64,000 bases of DNA from Hydra vulgaris (lineage: Eukaryota > Cnidaria > Hydrozoa > Anthoathecata > Hydridae). The position numbers and the translations under genes were made by a program. Positions 48,604-58,389 of the stretch are shown here, piece by piece (the stretch's first letter is position 1; every line of letters starts with the position of its first letter). The stretch is taken from the NCBI RefSeq assembly GCF_038396675.1, contig NC_088922.1, positions 70,687,501-70,751,500 on the forward strand. The letters run 5' to 3'. Below the pieces are notes generated by a model that was not told the DNA's origin, ran no database searches, and saw only the letters and a program-made list of their open reading frames with translations.

Positions 48604-49230
48604 TTATATACTATATAAAAAAATTTCGAGAAATGACAGAATCATATTCAAAAATGGAGTATTAGCAAATGATGAACTTGGTCCTAATAATAAACCTGAT
48701 CCTGTTGATGTATATCCATTTCCACTACGTAATTACAATCCATCACCTGCAGAACCTCCTTTATTCCATGGTCTCAAGTATAAACCATTTCCTGCAGCTG
48801 CCATTTTAACTCCTTTTCCATTCTTTTTTTAAGTACACAATTCCCCTTCCAGCAATTTTATCAACCATAGCGGATCCAGCTGCTGAACCTACTCCTGTAA
48901 ATTAAACTGTTGCAAGAGCTGGAGCAACGCTTGATAATAAATATTTACCAGCTGTACCAAGGAAAGGTAATAGTGCACCAATAAATCCTCCCTCTATTTG
49001 AGAATTGTGAGCTAGTTGTGCATTACTTAGAGTAAATATTAAGCCTTTACCTTTTTCATATGCTCTTTTAATTCTATTCAATTGATAAGCTGTTACAGCT
49101 AATACATGCTCACCATTTAGATCTGAATGTGATAACTTAATACTAGCTCCATAACCATCTCAATTGCTTTTTTAAGTTTTTCTAATTGCCCTTGCGAAAC
49201 ATTTATTTTAATTTTAGTATATTTACTCAT
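48604..49230 (-). pseudogene. Minor capsid precursor with adenain-like site (pVI/pX-like)
   Basis: It starts MSKYTKIKINVSQGQLEKLK directly after TATATAAAA. The middle reads NSQIEGGFIGALLPFLGTAG. IEGG then Phe fits the adenain consensus (Ile-x-Gly-Gly then any residue), and what follows is an amphipathic/hydrophobic stretch like those of membrane-active cement proteins. The tail is Gly-rich (AAAGNGLYLRPWNKGGSAGD and SGNGYTSTGSGLLLG). Two stops (near 48,904 and 48,748) and two frameshifts disable it. The pVI/pX comparison is by analogy only. Confidence 0.5.
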
Positions 49231-49251
49231 TTTTATATACAATATAAAAAA

Positions 49252-49840
49252 TTATTTTCCTTTTATATGAAATGAAATAGACAATTCTTCTCCTCGTAAA
49301 TTCAAAAGATTTCCATCTTGATCGACCACTCTATTGTCCATGTATGATATTTATTTTAGTGTTACTGGTAAATAAATTAAGTTATACGGCTCTTGAACAA
49401 TTTTATATTCAGGACCTACAGTTAGGGAAAATGAATATGTAACGTTTTTAGATCCTCCATTTACATACGATGATCCTATTATATCACTTGTTACTCGTAT
49501 GCTATTAACATTTAATATGTTTATTATATTAGTTGATATATTGTAGCCTGCTGAATATATTCCACTGTCAAAACCAAAAATAGTTCTAATTGAGTTTGAA
49601 GTTGTAAAATCAACTTTATAACCAGCTGAAATATTTAAAGCTGATCTTAATGTATTATTATTTCCTTCAATTGTAATATTTGCAACTCCTGAACTTGTAT
49701 TACCGTTTTCCTGTCATAATCAATAGGATATATTTATTTATTTCATTAATTTCATAACATCCACCTGGAATGTTTATATCCTTCCAAGTTGCGCTATATC
49801 TAAAATTGTTGTTTGAAGAATTAATATATGAAATGCCTTC
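49252..49840 (-). pseudogene. mCP: Minor capsid (penton-type) protein, N-terminus deleted
   Basis: Beta-rich sequence follows the order RYSATWKDINIPGGCYEINE, TIEGNNNTLRSALNIS, NSIRTIFGFDSGIYSAGY, SSYVNGGSKNVTYSFSLTVG, ending SISFHIKGK (stop at 49,252). This matches the single-jelly-roll minor capsid protein that sits next to the packaging ATPase in Polintons. Its N-terminal coding is missing. At about 49,840 the sequence passes without gap into the middle of the ATPase, so a deletion joined the two genes. A frameshift near 49,715 and a stop near 49,355 add damage. Confidence 0.65.
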
Positions 49841-51744
49841 CTCTTGTATAATACTTTTCACACTTATTTTGCTTTGTTAATTGTAAATCATCAAATATCA
49901 TCAAATTATTCTTATGAATATCAAGATCTTGAGGATCTGGTACATCTTCAGCTGTTTCTTAAAACTTGCACTCCATATCTATTTTCTCATTAAAATTTTT
50001 TGAAATGTCTTCAATTATAAGCTCAAGGTTTGCATTTAATTTCTCTGTTTTGTCTTGTAGCTTAAATAATTCAAGAATAATTTCTTTTGGTAATTTTTTT
50101 TCAAAAGATTGTTTTAATATTTTGTATTCTGGTTGAAAAAGAGATTTTCCAAAACCTTGTAAATTATTTTATTCTAACCAACCAAAAATTCTGGAGAGCG
50201 ATCTGATGCGTCTAACTGCCGTCCCATTAGTCTTCTTCCTATCATAAGAAAGGTTTTTGAGTCTTTAATTAACAAACACTTAGTTTCTCATCTAGAATCT
50301 AATAACTTACTTTCTGACCATCAATATGGATTTCGATCTTCTCGTTCTACAGCTGATTTACTAACAGTAATAACTGATAGGTTTTATCGTGTATTAGATA
50401 AAGGTGGAGAGGTTAAGGCTATTGCTCTTGACATTTCAAAAGCTTTTGATAAAGTTTGGCATGCTGGTCTTCTCCATAAGCTTTCTTCTTATGGTGTATC
50501 TAGCAACATCTTTAAGATTATTGAATCCTTCCTTTCCAATCGTAGTATAAAAGTTGTCCTCGATGGACAGCACTCTTCTTCTTATTGTGTAACTTTAGGG
50601 GTTCCTCAAGGTTCTAACCTTGGCCCTATACTCTTTTTAATTTACATTAACGATCTTCCAGATATTCTCACATCGAAGGTGGCATTAGTTGCTGATGATA
50701 CTACCATTTATTCTTGTAGTGATTAGAAGCCAACACTCTCTGATTGCTTGGAGGGGGCATTTGAGCTTGAAAAGGATCTCACTTCTGCTACAGCATGGGG
50801 CTCACAGTGGCTGGTGAACTTCAATGCAGATAAAACTCAATTTTTTTTAGCCGATTGTTATCGTATTAAGTTAGATCTTCCTATATTTATGAACAGTGAT
50901 GTACTCAATAAGTCATCTAATCTTCATCTTCTAGGATTAACTCTTACTTCCGACAATTCTTGGAAACCATATATCAAATCATTTGCAAAATTAGCATCTG
51001 TTAAGGTTACATCTCTTTATCGAGCTCGTCACTTTTGTACTTCGGATTCTTATCCTATCTCTATAAATCTCAAATCCGGTCTTGTATGGAATACTGTTGC
51101 CATATCTGGGGCGGTTCTTCTAATGATGCCCTTTCTCTTTCAGACAAGGTGCAAAAACACATTGTAAACAAAGTTGGACCTGCTCTGCCAACCTCCAACC
51201 ATTGTCACATCGTCGTAATGTTGCTTCTCTTTCTCTTTTCTACAAAAACTATAATGGGCACTGCTCTAAAGAGCTAGCGTGTCTTGTGCCATCTACTAAA
51301 ATTCATTCTCTTGTTACTCGTCATTCAATTAAGTGTCATCCTTTTATCTGTGACTGTTCCTTAGTGCTCCAAAAACGCTTATTCGTCTAGTTTTTTCCTC
51401 GAACATCAGCTCTTTGGAAATCGCTTCCTTCATCTTGTTTTCCTGATTCATATAATTTGCAATCCTTTAAGTCGTCCGTCAATCGTAATCTTGCTCTACA
51501 ATCTTCATCTTTTCTTTTTCAGTAACTTCCAACTTTAATTAGTGGCTGCTTGCAGCCTCGTTGGAAGCGAATATGTTTAAAAAAAAAACAAAAAAAAACC
51601 AGGTCTCAAAAGTAAATTCAATAATAAAGTAGTTTTTCCACATCCCGACTTTCCAACAATAATTCCTCTTATACTCTAAGGAAACAACTAATTATTATTT
51701 CTCTTTTTGTTATTCGCGTTCCATGACAAATCTATAATATCCAT
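49841..51744 (-). pseudogene. ATP: Packaging ATPase (FtsK/HerA type), split by a LINE and 3' deleted
   Basis: It would pump the genome into capsids. ATG 51744 follows TATATAAAA. The first part (51,597-51,744) contains IVGKSGCGKTTLLLNL, a clear Walker A, after two early stops. The gene is then interrupted by a LINE (50,185-51,596) flanked by AACCA on both sides. It resumes with NNLQGFGKSLFQPEYKILKQ (near 50,130) and reaches NLMIFDDLQL, the Walker B (near 49,900). Coding ends at CEKYYTR near 49,845, where a deletion fuses it to the minor capsid gene. The C-terminal third is gone. Confidence 0.9.
50185..51596 (+). mobile_element. LINE (family D), 5'-truncated, inserted in the Polinton ATPase
   Basis: The plus strand reads PISLLPII (near 50,222), DHQYGFRSSRSTADLLTVI (50,320-50,370), ALDISKAFDKVWHAGLLHKL, GVPQGSNLGPILFLIYINDL (50,600-50,660) and the catalytic VADDTTIYS (near 50,690). 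It then continues through LGLTLTSDNSWKPYIKSFAK to about 51,480. The 3' end is poly-A-rich (51,577-51,596). AACCA at 50180-50184 and 51597-51601 is the probable target duplication. RT is nearly open apart from a TAG at about 50,726 and later frameshifts, so this insertion looks younger than the other LINEs here. Confidence 0.85.
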
Positions 51745-51812
51745 TTTTATATAATTAAGATTTTCATTTTTATATATAAAAATGCTATATATCATTTTTT
51801 CTATATATAAAA
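51745..51812. promoter_or_regulatory. Divergent start region between ATPase and PLA2-like gene
   Basis: The 68-bp gap contains TATATAAAAATG toward the ATPase (minus strand) and TATATATAAAAATG toward the plus-strand gene, plus a third TATATATAAAAATG at 51,770-51,783. These are the clearest cases of the start motif repeated through the element. Confidence 0.5.
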
Positions 51813-52105
51813 ATGTACTGCGTTAAATGTAGAAACAAAACAAATACACTAAACTTGCAAAATGTCGTGAGTAAAAACAATAGAAATATGCAACGTGGAA
51901 CTTGCGCTATTTGCGGAAAAACAAAAACTCAATTTGTATCCTCAAAATCAGGAGGAGATTTAGTGAGTTCGATTAATTCAGCAACAAATAAAATAAAACT
52001 ACCATGGTCGAAGTTTCCAGGTGAAATGCATTTACCCGGTATGAACTTTGCAGGTCCTGGCACTAATTTAGATGAACGATTAACTTCTACTGTCAAAAAA
52101 AGTGG
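51813..52105 (+). pseudogene. Zinc-ribbon / PLA2-like (parvoviral VP1-type) protein, truncated
   Basis: It starts MYCVKCRNKT, with a second pair CAICGKTKTQF, a short zinc-ribbon pattern. A linker leads to LPGMNFAGPGTNLDERL (about 52,035-52,082), resembling the calcium-loop region of viral VP1-type phospholipase A2 domains, which help particles cross endosomal membranes. The expected downstream catalytic His-Asp helix is missing: the frame runs into integrase sequence at about 52,105 through a deletion. The PLA2 reading is an inference from the loop motif. Confidence 0.5.
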
Positions 52106-52747
52106 GTAGATAAAGGCTTAGAATTTTATAATAAGCATGTTAAAGCGCTAGGTGTTGAGTTATATTCAACTGAAAGTGAAGAAAATAGTTGTGTAGTTGA
52201 ACGTTAGAATAGAACAATGAAAGATAAAATGTTCAAGTACTTTTCAGCTAATTCTACTAGAAAATATATTAACGTTTTAGATGAAATGGTAAATAAATAC
52301 AACAACACAAAGTATTCTTCAATTAAAATGACACCAGTTAAAGCTAGCAATAAAAAGAATGAAAATATTGTTTGGTTAAATCTAAATGGAAATGCACGAT
52401 CAGAGTCTGTGAAACCAAAGTTTTCAATTGGTGATGATTAAGTTAGGATAACTAAAAAGAAAGGAATGTTTGAAAAAGGATACACACCGAGATGGACTGA
52501 AGAAGTTTTTACAGTGTCACAGGTTCAGTTCACAGATCCACCAACGTATAAAATAACTGACGATAATAGTGAAGAAATACAAGGTACTTTTTATGAACAA
52601 GATGAACAAAAAACTGATGAAATCATATTTAGGATTGAAATAGTTATTCGTAAACTCAAAAACAAATCATTAGTAAAGTGGTATGGGTATCCTGATTCGT
52701 TCAACTCATGGGATGATAAGAAAGAATTGATAAGTCTAAAAAATTGA
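52105..52747 (+). pseudogene. INT: Retroviral-type integrase with chromodomain, 5' deleted
   Basis: Only the end of the catalytic core remains (FYNKHVKALGVELYSTESEE then NSCVVER), holding the Glu of the D,D-E triad; both Asp residues are lost with the deleted 5' part. TAG replaces the residue after VVER. An SH3-like region follows (KPKFSIGDD, a TAA near 52,439, then RITKKKGMFEKGYTPRWTEE). The C-terminus is a chromodomain: RKLKNKSLVKWYGYPDSFNS ending near 52,746. In Polintons this enzyme inserts the element and makes the 6-bp duplication. It lies next to the right terminal repeat as usual. Confidence 0.88.
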
Positions 52748-52751
52748 TTTA

Positions 52752-53064
52752 TAAAAATTTACAAAATTACAAAAATTTAATTAGCTCAGAGTTTATAGTT
52801 TGTACCATAACATACTAATATATTATGGTTGTTATACTACAATTATTTTATTTTAGCTCGTAAATTATAGTTAGGACAATAGATCAATTAGGACAATAGG
52901 ACAATTAGGACAATAACTGAAATGAATTAAGAATTTTGCAGATAGTATAATGATTGAAATGACTTACGAGAATATAGATGAGTTTGTAGTCAAATATGAT
53001 ATAAGAATATAGATAGGTATATGGTTGAAAAAGTTATGTTCTGGAATGCCCTTTTTATACTACT
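52752..53064. repeat. Polinton right terminal inverted repeat
   Basis: Inverted counterpart of 37,850-38,140. The inner edge is TAGCTCAGAGTTTATAGTTT, and AATTAGGACAATAGGACAAT direct repeats lie at 52,875-52,915. The outer tip is GGCATTCCAGAAC on the complement. Confidence 0.9.
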
Positions 53065-53070
53065 ATAACC
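53065..53070. repeat. Polinton target-site duplication, right copy
   Basis: ATAACC, identical to 37844-37849. Confidence 0.92.
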
Positions 53071-53590
53071 TCCTTTTTGTTGCGTTGATGCCCAACCCGC
53101 ATAAGAATGATTTGAAAAACTAAATCTTATTCAATTTAAAAAGTGCTTTAGAATAAATCGTAATTTTTTTTTAAACGTTAGTTTGACTTCACAAGTTGAT
53201 TGTAAGCTATCAGTTGTCCCGGAATCTTGCGAATAATTTTTCACTACCTTCTAGACTAGCTAGAGCTCTGAAACTTCCAGCATTTGTGTAAACTTAATAA
53301 AAGTACATCTTAAAATTGTTTTCAGAGCCAACTGGAAAACTCCATTTTTTTTAAATCTCTTTTTTTGTTTGGTTTTACTTTATCTTTCAGACTTTACTTT
53401 GATTTTACTTTATCTTGACAGCATTTGTGTTGTCCCGATGAACATGCATATTAAATTTGTTTCCTGGGCAAGGGGAGTCGTACCCTTATTTTTTTTCTTT
53501 AATATTTTATTTTTCTTTAAAGTTAGGATTTATAACTTTTAAGAAAGAAAGATTTTTTGCAAAAAAGCTTTAAAAAGGCATTTTTATGAT
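53071..53590 (-). repeat. Dispersed repeat, copy B (right part, split by the Polinton)
   Basis: The complement of this block parallels 6,069-6,565 over most of its length, up to the GGAGGTTAT at which the Polinton sits. Its remaining part lies on the other side of the Polinton near 37,820-37,849. Confidence 0.7.
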
Positions 53591-53879
53591 TTTTATTATT
53601 TAATTTTATTTAACACCAAATGTAATTTTTAAGGTAAAAAGAAAGATAAGAAAGTAACTTGCGGTTATTTTTACTTCAGAATTTTTTCTTTAAGTACTCT
53701 GTCGCATATTTCAATGTTTGTTCAACATCGGAGGGTATTTCACTTTTGGAAGGTTTAATTTTTACCTTCTTTTTATTTTGAATCAAATTTTTAAAATCTA
53801 ACATCTGAAAACGGCATAAATTCTAGACATCATCAACAAACGAATGTTGAAACAATGGGCGTTCCAGCTGTCAACAGAT

Positions 53880-55250
53880 AATGTCTGCAGTTGATCTATT
53901 ATTCAGAAGACGAAGGAACAGTTTAATTTGTTTTGTCTAATACTTTCCAAAATTTCCTGGATTCCGAATATAGAACCCGCATAGTTCCTACTGTGTTTTA
54001 AAACATTCAAAAACGACTTTAGCGCACTCCTTCCAATTAAATCTAGCTTTTTGATCAAAGCAGAATTATTTCCACATAACTTCATGCCATAAGCTAATGT
54101 AGGGACTGCTAATGATTTATATATATAGGAAATAAAATTTGGGTGGGCGAATCGGATTCCAGATTGAGTAAGAGTTTGAATGACAGCTCTAAAGTTTGAG
54201 ATTTTTTCATCATCATTTGTATGACTGAGTGAAGCAAATATTGAATGTTCAGTATCCCATGTGAATCCCAAATATCGAAGTTTATTCTGATGATTTTTTT
54301 TATTACTAGAAATCGTTATCGCATTGGATTGTATTTGTGCTCTACCTGAAATCAAGAACTCAGTTTTTTCGGTATTTAGTTTAATACAATTAATATTACA
54401 GTAAATGTTGCATGTTTTTATAAGCTTTTTGAGACCAGAGAGGGTAAAGCCTAAAAGTATAATATCATCTACATTTGCTACCACACCAGTAAAGTGACCA
54501 TATATAGATGTGCCGACAATATCTTGATTTTTAATATTTTCGAGAAGACTTTCAGTGTAAAGGTTATAAAGGGAGGCGAAAGAAACGATGCTTGTCTTAC
54601 TCCTTGTCTTAGAAGAAAAGAGTTTGATTTACAACCTTGATATAAGACTGTTGCACTACTATTGTTATATAACGAAGAGATAGTGCTAACTATACAGAGT
54701 GGTAATTTTTTATCAAAATAAAATTTATCAAATCGGATATCCCAGTTACGGCTATCAAAAGCTTTTTCTGCATCTAAAGAGCATAAGTACACAGGGGGAT
54801 TGTTGCTGTTGTAATGATTCGCTTATTAGAAATTCTGCTTGTAACGTTGAACAGTTAGTACTGAATCCAAATTGTAGAGGGTGAGTATCTCTAATATACG
54901 GACAAATAATTAAAATTAAGTATTCTAGAACTTTTGTAAAGATTTGTATAATGCTGATACCGCGATAGTTGCTTGGGCTATCTAAAGATTTTTTGTAAGA
55001 TTTAACAAGGGGTACAATAATTGACGTCGACATTGATATTAGTGTCCATCCATAGTTTATAGAGTAATTAAAAAATTTGATGAGCCATTTAGTTAAAGTA
55101 TCACAATTTGCGTATTTCAAATGTTCTGCTGAGATACCAAAAGAGTCAGGAGATTTTTTAAATTTTAGTATCGAAATAGCCCTAATGATATTTTCTTCCG
55201 TTATTGTTACATCGCTATGTCTTATACACGGGGGAATTTTTTAATTTTTA
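53880..55250 (-). mobile_element. LINE (family C), second copy, reverse transcriptase relic
   Basis: Blocks run in order on the minus strand: VPLVKSYKKSLDSPSNYRGI and PLQFGFSTNCSTLQAEFLIS (54,830-55,040), CSLDAEKAFDSRNWD (about 54,740-54,790), LLRQGVRQASFLSP (about 54,580-54,620), NVDDIILLGFTLSGLKKLI (about 54,420-54,480) and KLNTEKTEFLISGRAQ (about 54,345-54,395), ending with GSIFGIQEILESIRQNKLN. Motif content and wording match the LINE at 33,481-35,700. Frameshifts separate the parts; the catalytic box reads VDDI. Confidence 0.8.
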
Positions 55251-55434
55251 TAACGATGTGTTATTTTTGGAGTTTTCAGTACTTTTTCCGAAGTGGTTAA
55301 GTAAAGTCCTATAAAACTAAGAACTGCCTGCCTGTCAGATATGTTTTAACTAAAAATATATCTATCTGGATATAGCAAACAAAAGAAATAAAATTAGAAA
55401 TTTAAAGAGAAAATATCATGAAAATAGGTATACA

Positions 55435-56400
55435 GTGAGAGGAGAGGAAGTAAATAGTTGTAGCAGTCATTCAGAAATAAGTGCATTAAAGCTTAAGAAA
55501 AGATGTATCTGTAGTCATGCAACAAACTATAATTCTGATATTGACAATTTTTTCTTTATTTGTAACTTTAGAATTATTAAAAATATACTAGAACAGTTTT
55601 CTACATGCAATGACCGTAATCGCAAGCTAAATGTTTTTCATAATGAGTCTATACGTATGGGATTTTTTATTGGAATTATTATATAATGTTCAAACTGTAA
55701 CTTCGAAAGTAAATTTAAATAAAATTTTTATTGACCTCCATTTATAAATAGAAGTGTTTCTGGTTCAAAACATATGAAATAAATTTACGTGCTGTTATGA
55801 CATTACACACAAGCTACATCGTTTTGGCTCAGCATGGTCAATGGAAGCTGCCGGAGCGCAAGAAATATTCCAGTCGTCCATACAAGAGTATAATATAAGA
55901 TAAACTAAGTACCTCGGAGATAATGACTCAAGTTCATTTTCTAATGTTATTAAAAATAAACCCTATGGTGAGTATATATCGAAATATATATATTATCGAA
56001 AAGCTAAAGTGTTTATATTATCGAAAAGCTAAAATTTGCCATTATCAGAGAAAAGTATAAAATGATGCAGAACTACGGTGAGTCTTTTAACAATTTAATA
56101 TGGCAGTGATTTTACTGATAAAAAAATTCTTGAAATATCTGTTTATTCTTCTATTTTAAATTACAAAAATTAACTTTCTTCTTCAAGCTGCATTTTTAAA
56201 ATGCTTGGCATTTCTGGAGGTGTTTATTTTGAAAAAGGAGCTTTTAAAAGAGATAAAAAGCGATTATCAAATATGTCAAGAAAATCGATTGTTAATGATA
56301 AAAAACGAAGAAAACATGTTAAGATTGATAAAAAAAGATTATTTAGACATTGAAAAGGAGAGAGATAATGTGAACTCATATGCTAGTGGCAGTTTTTAGT
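55435..56400 (+). pseudogene. Mutator-like transposase relic
   Basis: The N-terminal fragment (55,520-55,700) contains CICSHATNYN, FSTCNDRNRKLNVFHN and, after a frameshift, CSNCNFESKF. These Cys pairs, and the SGSKHMK block near 55,755-55,780, resemble the Cys-rich start of a Mutator-like transposase family common in invertebrate genomes. The 3' piece (56,190-56,400) encodes a Lys/Arg-rich end, FEKGAFKRDKKRLSNMSRKS, and closes YASGSF. The catalytic middle is missing, so the assignment depends on the two ends being one gene. Confidence 0.4.
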
Positions 56401-56879
56401 AACTTTTTATAAAAAAAGCCCTTTGTTCTTATGTTTTTTTCTTTTAAATACTTTCTTATTTTAATGTTGTTCTCGCGAAAACGTTAATATCTTTAGTTTG
56501 GTTAAAGCTCTAATCTTCAAATTTTTACAGCATATTTATTAACTTCTTTATATGGACTGGAACTAGAATTATAATGTTGCAAGTGTAAATAAGTTTGTTT
56601 GAATGTAGTTAGTCAGACTGACACCGGCAATAAATCAATTTCTGCACGTTTATTGCTACCATTTTAGTTATTTTGGAACAAATATTTAGCTACCATTTGA
56701 CAAAAATACAATATTTAGTCCATATTTTACTCGAGATATCATTGTTTTAGCTAAGGAAAGATTTTAGACAACTTTGCTGACTCATCATCAAAAAGTGTAA
56801 ATTTCATTTTTAACCTTTATAAATAAAAAATTAGATTTAAAGGGGGTGAACCAGTAATTGTTAATAAATTAGAAAAACG

Positions 56880-57030
56880 AACATTAATAAGGAATTTTTT
56901 TTAAATTTGTGCGTACGAACTTTTAAATTGGACTCCCCTACCCCCCTCCCCCCCACTCATACGCTACCCTACGCTATTGAAGACACCCTCCTCTCTATGA
57001 GCGTACATACTTTATTATGGACGACACCTT
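56880..57030 (-). mobile_element. Decayed end of the Harbinger-like element
   Basis: On the complement, GTCGTCCATAATAAAGTATG, then TACGCTCATAGAGAGGAGG and a poly-G run correspond to the first 80-90 bases of the element at 20,916. Only this end is recognisable. Confidence 0.65.
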
Positions 57031-58350
57031 ATTTTTCTTGCGACAAGTGATTAGATATCAGTTAATTGAATTGCAAATATTTACTGAAACAAAATTAAAA
57101 AAATATATATTTTAAAGTATAGTTTCAAAAAATCATATCAAAATAAATACTAAGTATAGTTTATTTCCATTAAAACGATTAAAAATATATATTAAATTTA
57201 AAAAGCACTACAGTTCACAAAATTTAAATAACATTCAATAAAATCTTAAAAATATTCCAGAATTAAATGGTTATGAATATACTGAGTATACGCAGTATAC
57301 TCAGTATATTCAGTATACGCAGAATATCTGCAATATACGCAGTACAATGCATATTAATATAGTTGCAACAGAAAATCCAACCATCCATTGTGTAAGAGGG
57401 AAACCTTGCTAAAAATTTCAAGCCTATTTTTAGGTGAATATGAAAACAATAAGTAAAAAATAAAATAAAAATGCGCAAAGAAAGTTTCATTTTAAATTGT
57501 ACAAAAAAAAAAAAATTCTAGTTACTTTGTTGAAATTTTAATTTTTTAAATATTATAAATACAACTGTTAGCTGTAATTGAAAAATATTTGCTACTTAAA
57601 AAAATAAAATTTTTACATTAAAATTGTAACTCCTTAAAAGTAAAAAAAAGTCAAACATGCTTACATGTTTTATACTTTTGAGATTGTAATGACAGTAAAA
57701 CCAAATTTATAAAGTAAAAAACTGAATTTTGAATTTTAATTTTTATTATATTCACATCATAAAGATCTTAAAATAAATATTTGGAATTGTGATTGCACTT
57801 CATACTTTTCTTAAACAACGATAATCGTGCCAGTCCTTAGCGCAATTACATTCAAAAAGACCTATAAATGAAGCATAAGCAATAATCTACTATTTTAGTA
57901 ATGCACATCACATTAATCACTTACAATTACAGAGATTAAAGGATCAAGATGCAATAATCTAAAGACTTTAACATTTGAGGGTAAAAAAAAGAATGTTTAA
58001 GTTTGTTAGGCAATTTTTAAGAGTAAAGAAGCAGATTCAAAAAAAAAACTATTCGAGGTTATTTTTCACAGCTAAACTTAGGGAAAAGGTTAAACTCCAA
58101 TAAAATAACATAACATAACAAGATTGAATTCCAATAAAATAACAATAATATATTTTATAATAAACATAACTTTCATTTGGAAGCACGTTAATTTTGATTT
58201 CTCATGCTTAAAATTAACTAAATTGTAGTTGTCAGAGAATATCTAGTTAAAGCTTAATAAGGAAAAAAAAGACATTGAAGAAATTGTAAAGTTAAAAAAT
58301 TTAACTTTCAATATAAAGTAGAAAAAAACATTTGAGATTAAAAAAAATAC
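57031..58350. other. No gene seen; short AGTATACGC minisatellite
   Basis: A roughly 10-bp period array (ACTGAGTATACGCAGTATAC and variants) spans about 57,278-57,345. The rest is AT-rich without coding support. Confidence 0.5.
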
Positions 58351-58389
58351 CTGGTCCATCTGGATGACAGTTGGAATTTTCAGGGCAAT
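58351..58389 (-). CDS. Candidate 39-nt host microexon (Cys-rich)
   Basis: On the minus strand a T-rich tract and ATTTAG acceptor precede 39 nt encoding CPENSNCHPDGP, followed by a CAG-GTATTT donor. The exon starts and ends in compatible phases, so it could be skipped without a shift. Such Cys-spaced cassettes occur in EGF-like or secreted animal proteins. No neighbouring exon was found, so this is tentative. Confidence 0.25.

Larger units (their letters stand above)
37850..53064 (-). mobile_element. Polinton/Maverick element, 15.2 kb, decayed
   Basis: The termini AGTAGCATAAAAAGGACATT (left) and, complemented, AGTAGTATAAAAAGGGCATT (right) begin about 290-bp inverted repeats, flanked by the exact duplication ATAACC. 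Between them lie all diagnostic Polinton genes: PolB, adenain-like protease, FtsK/HerA-type packaging ATPase, major and minor capsid proteins, and a chromodomain integrase. There are also fibre-like, PLA2-like and small virion-type genes. Most are on the minus strand; integrase and the PLA2-like gene face the other way near the right end. Lesions occur in nearly every gene and a LINE is inserted in the ATPase, so this copy can move only if complemented. Confidence 0.95.

Noticed and set aside
37850..53064. An intact or active virus-like element
   Set aside because: PolB, integrase, ATPase, protease and capsid genes all carry stops, frameshifts or deletions.
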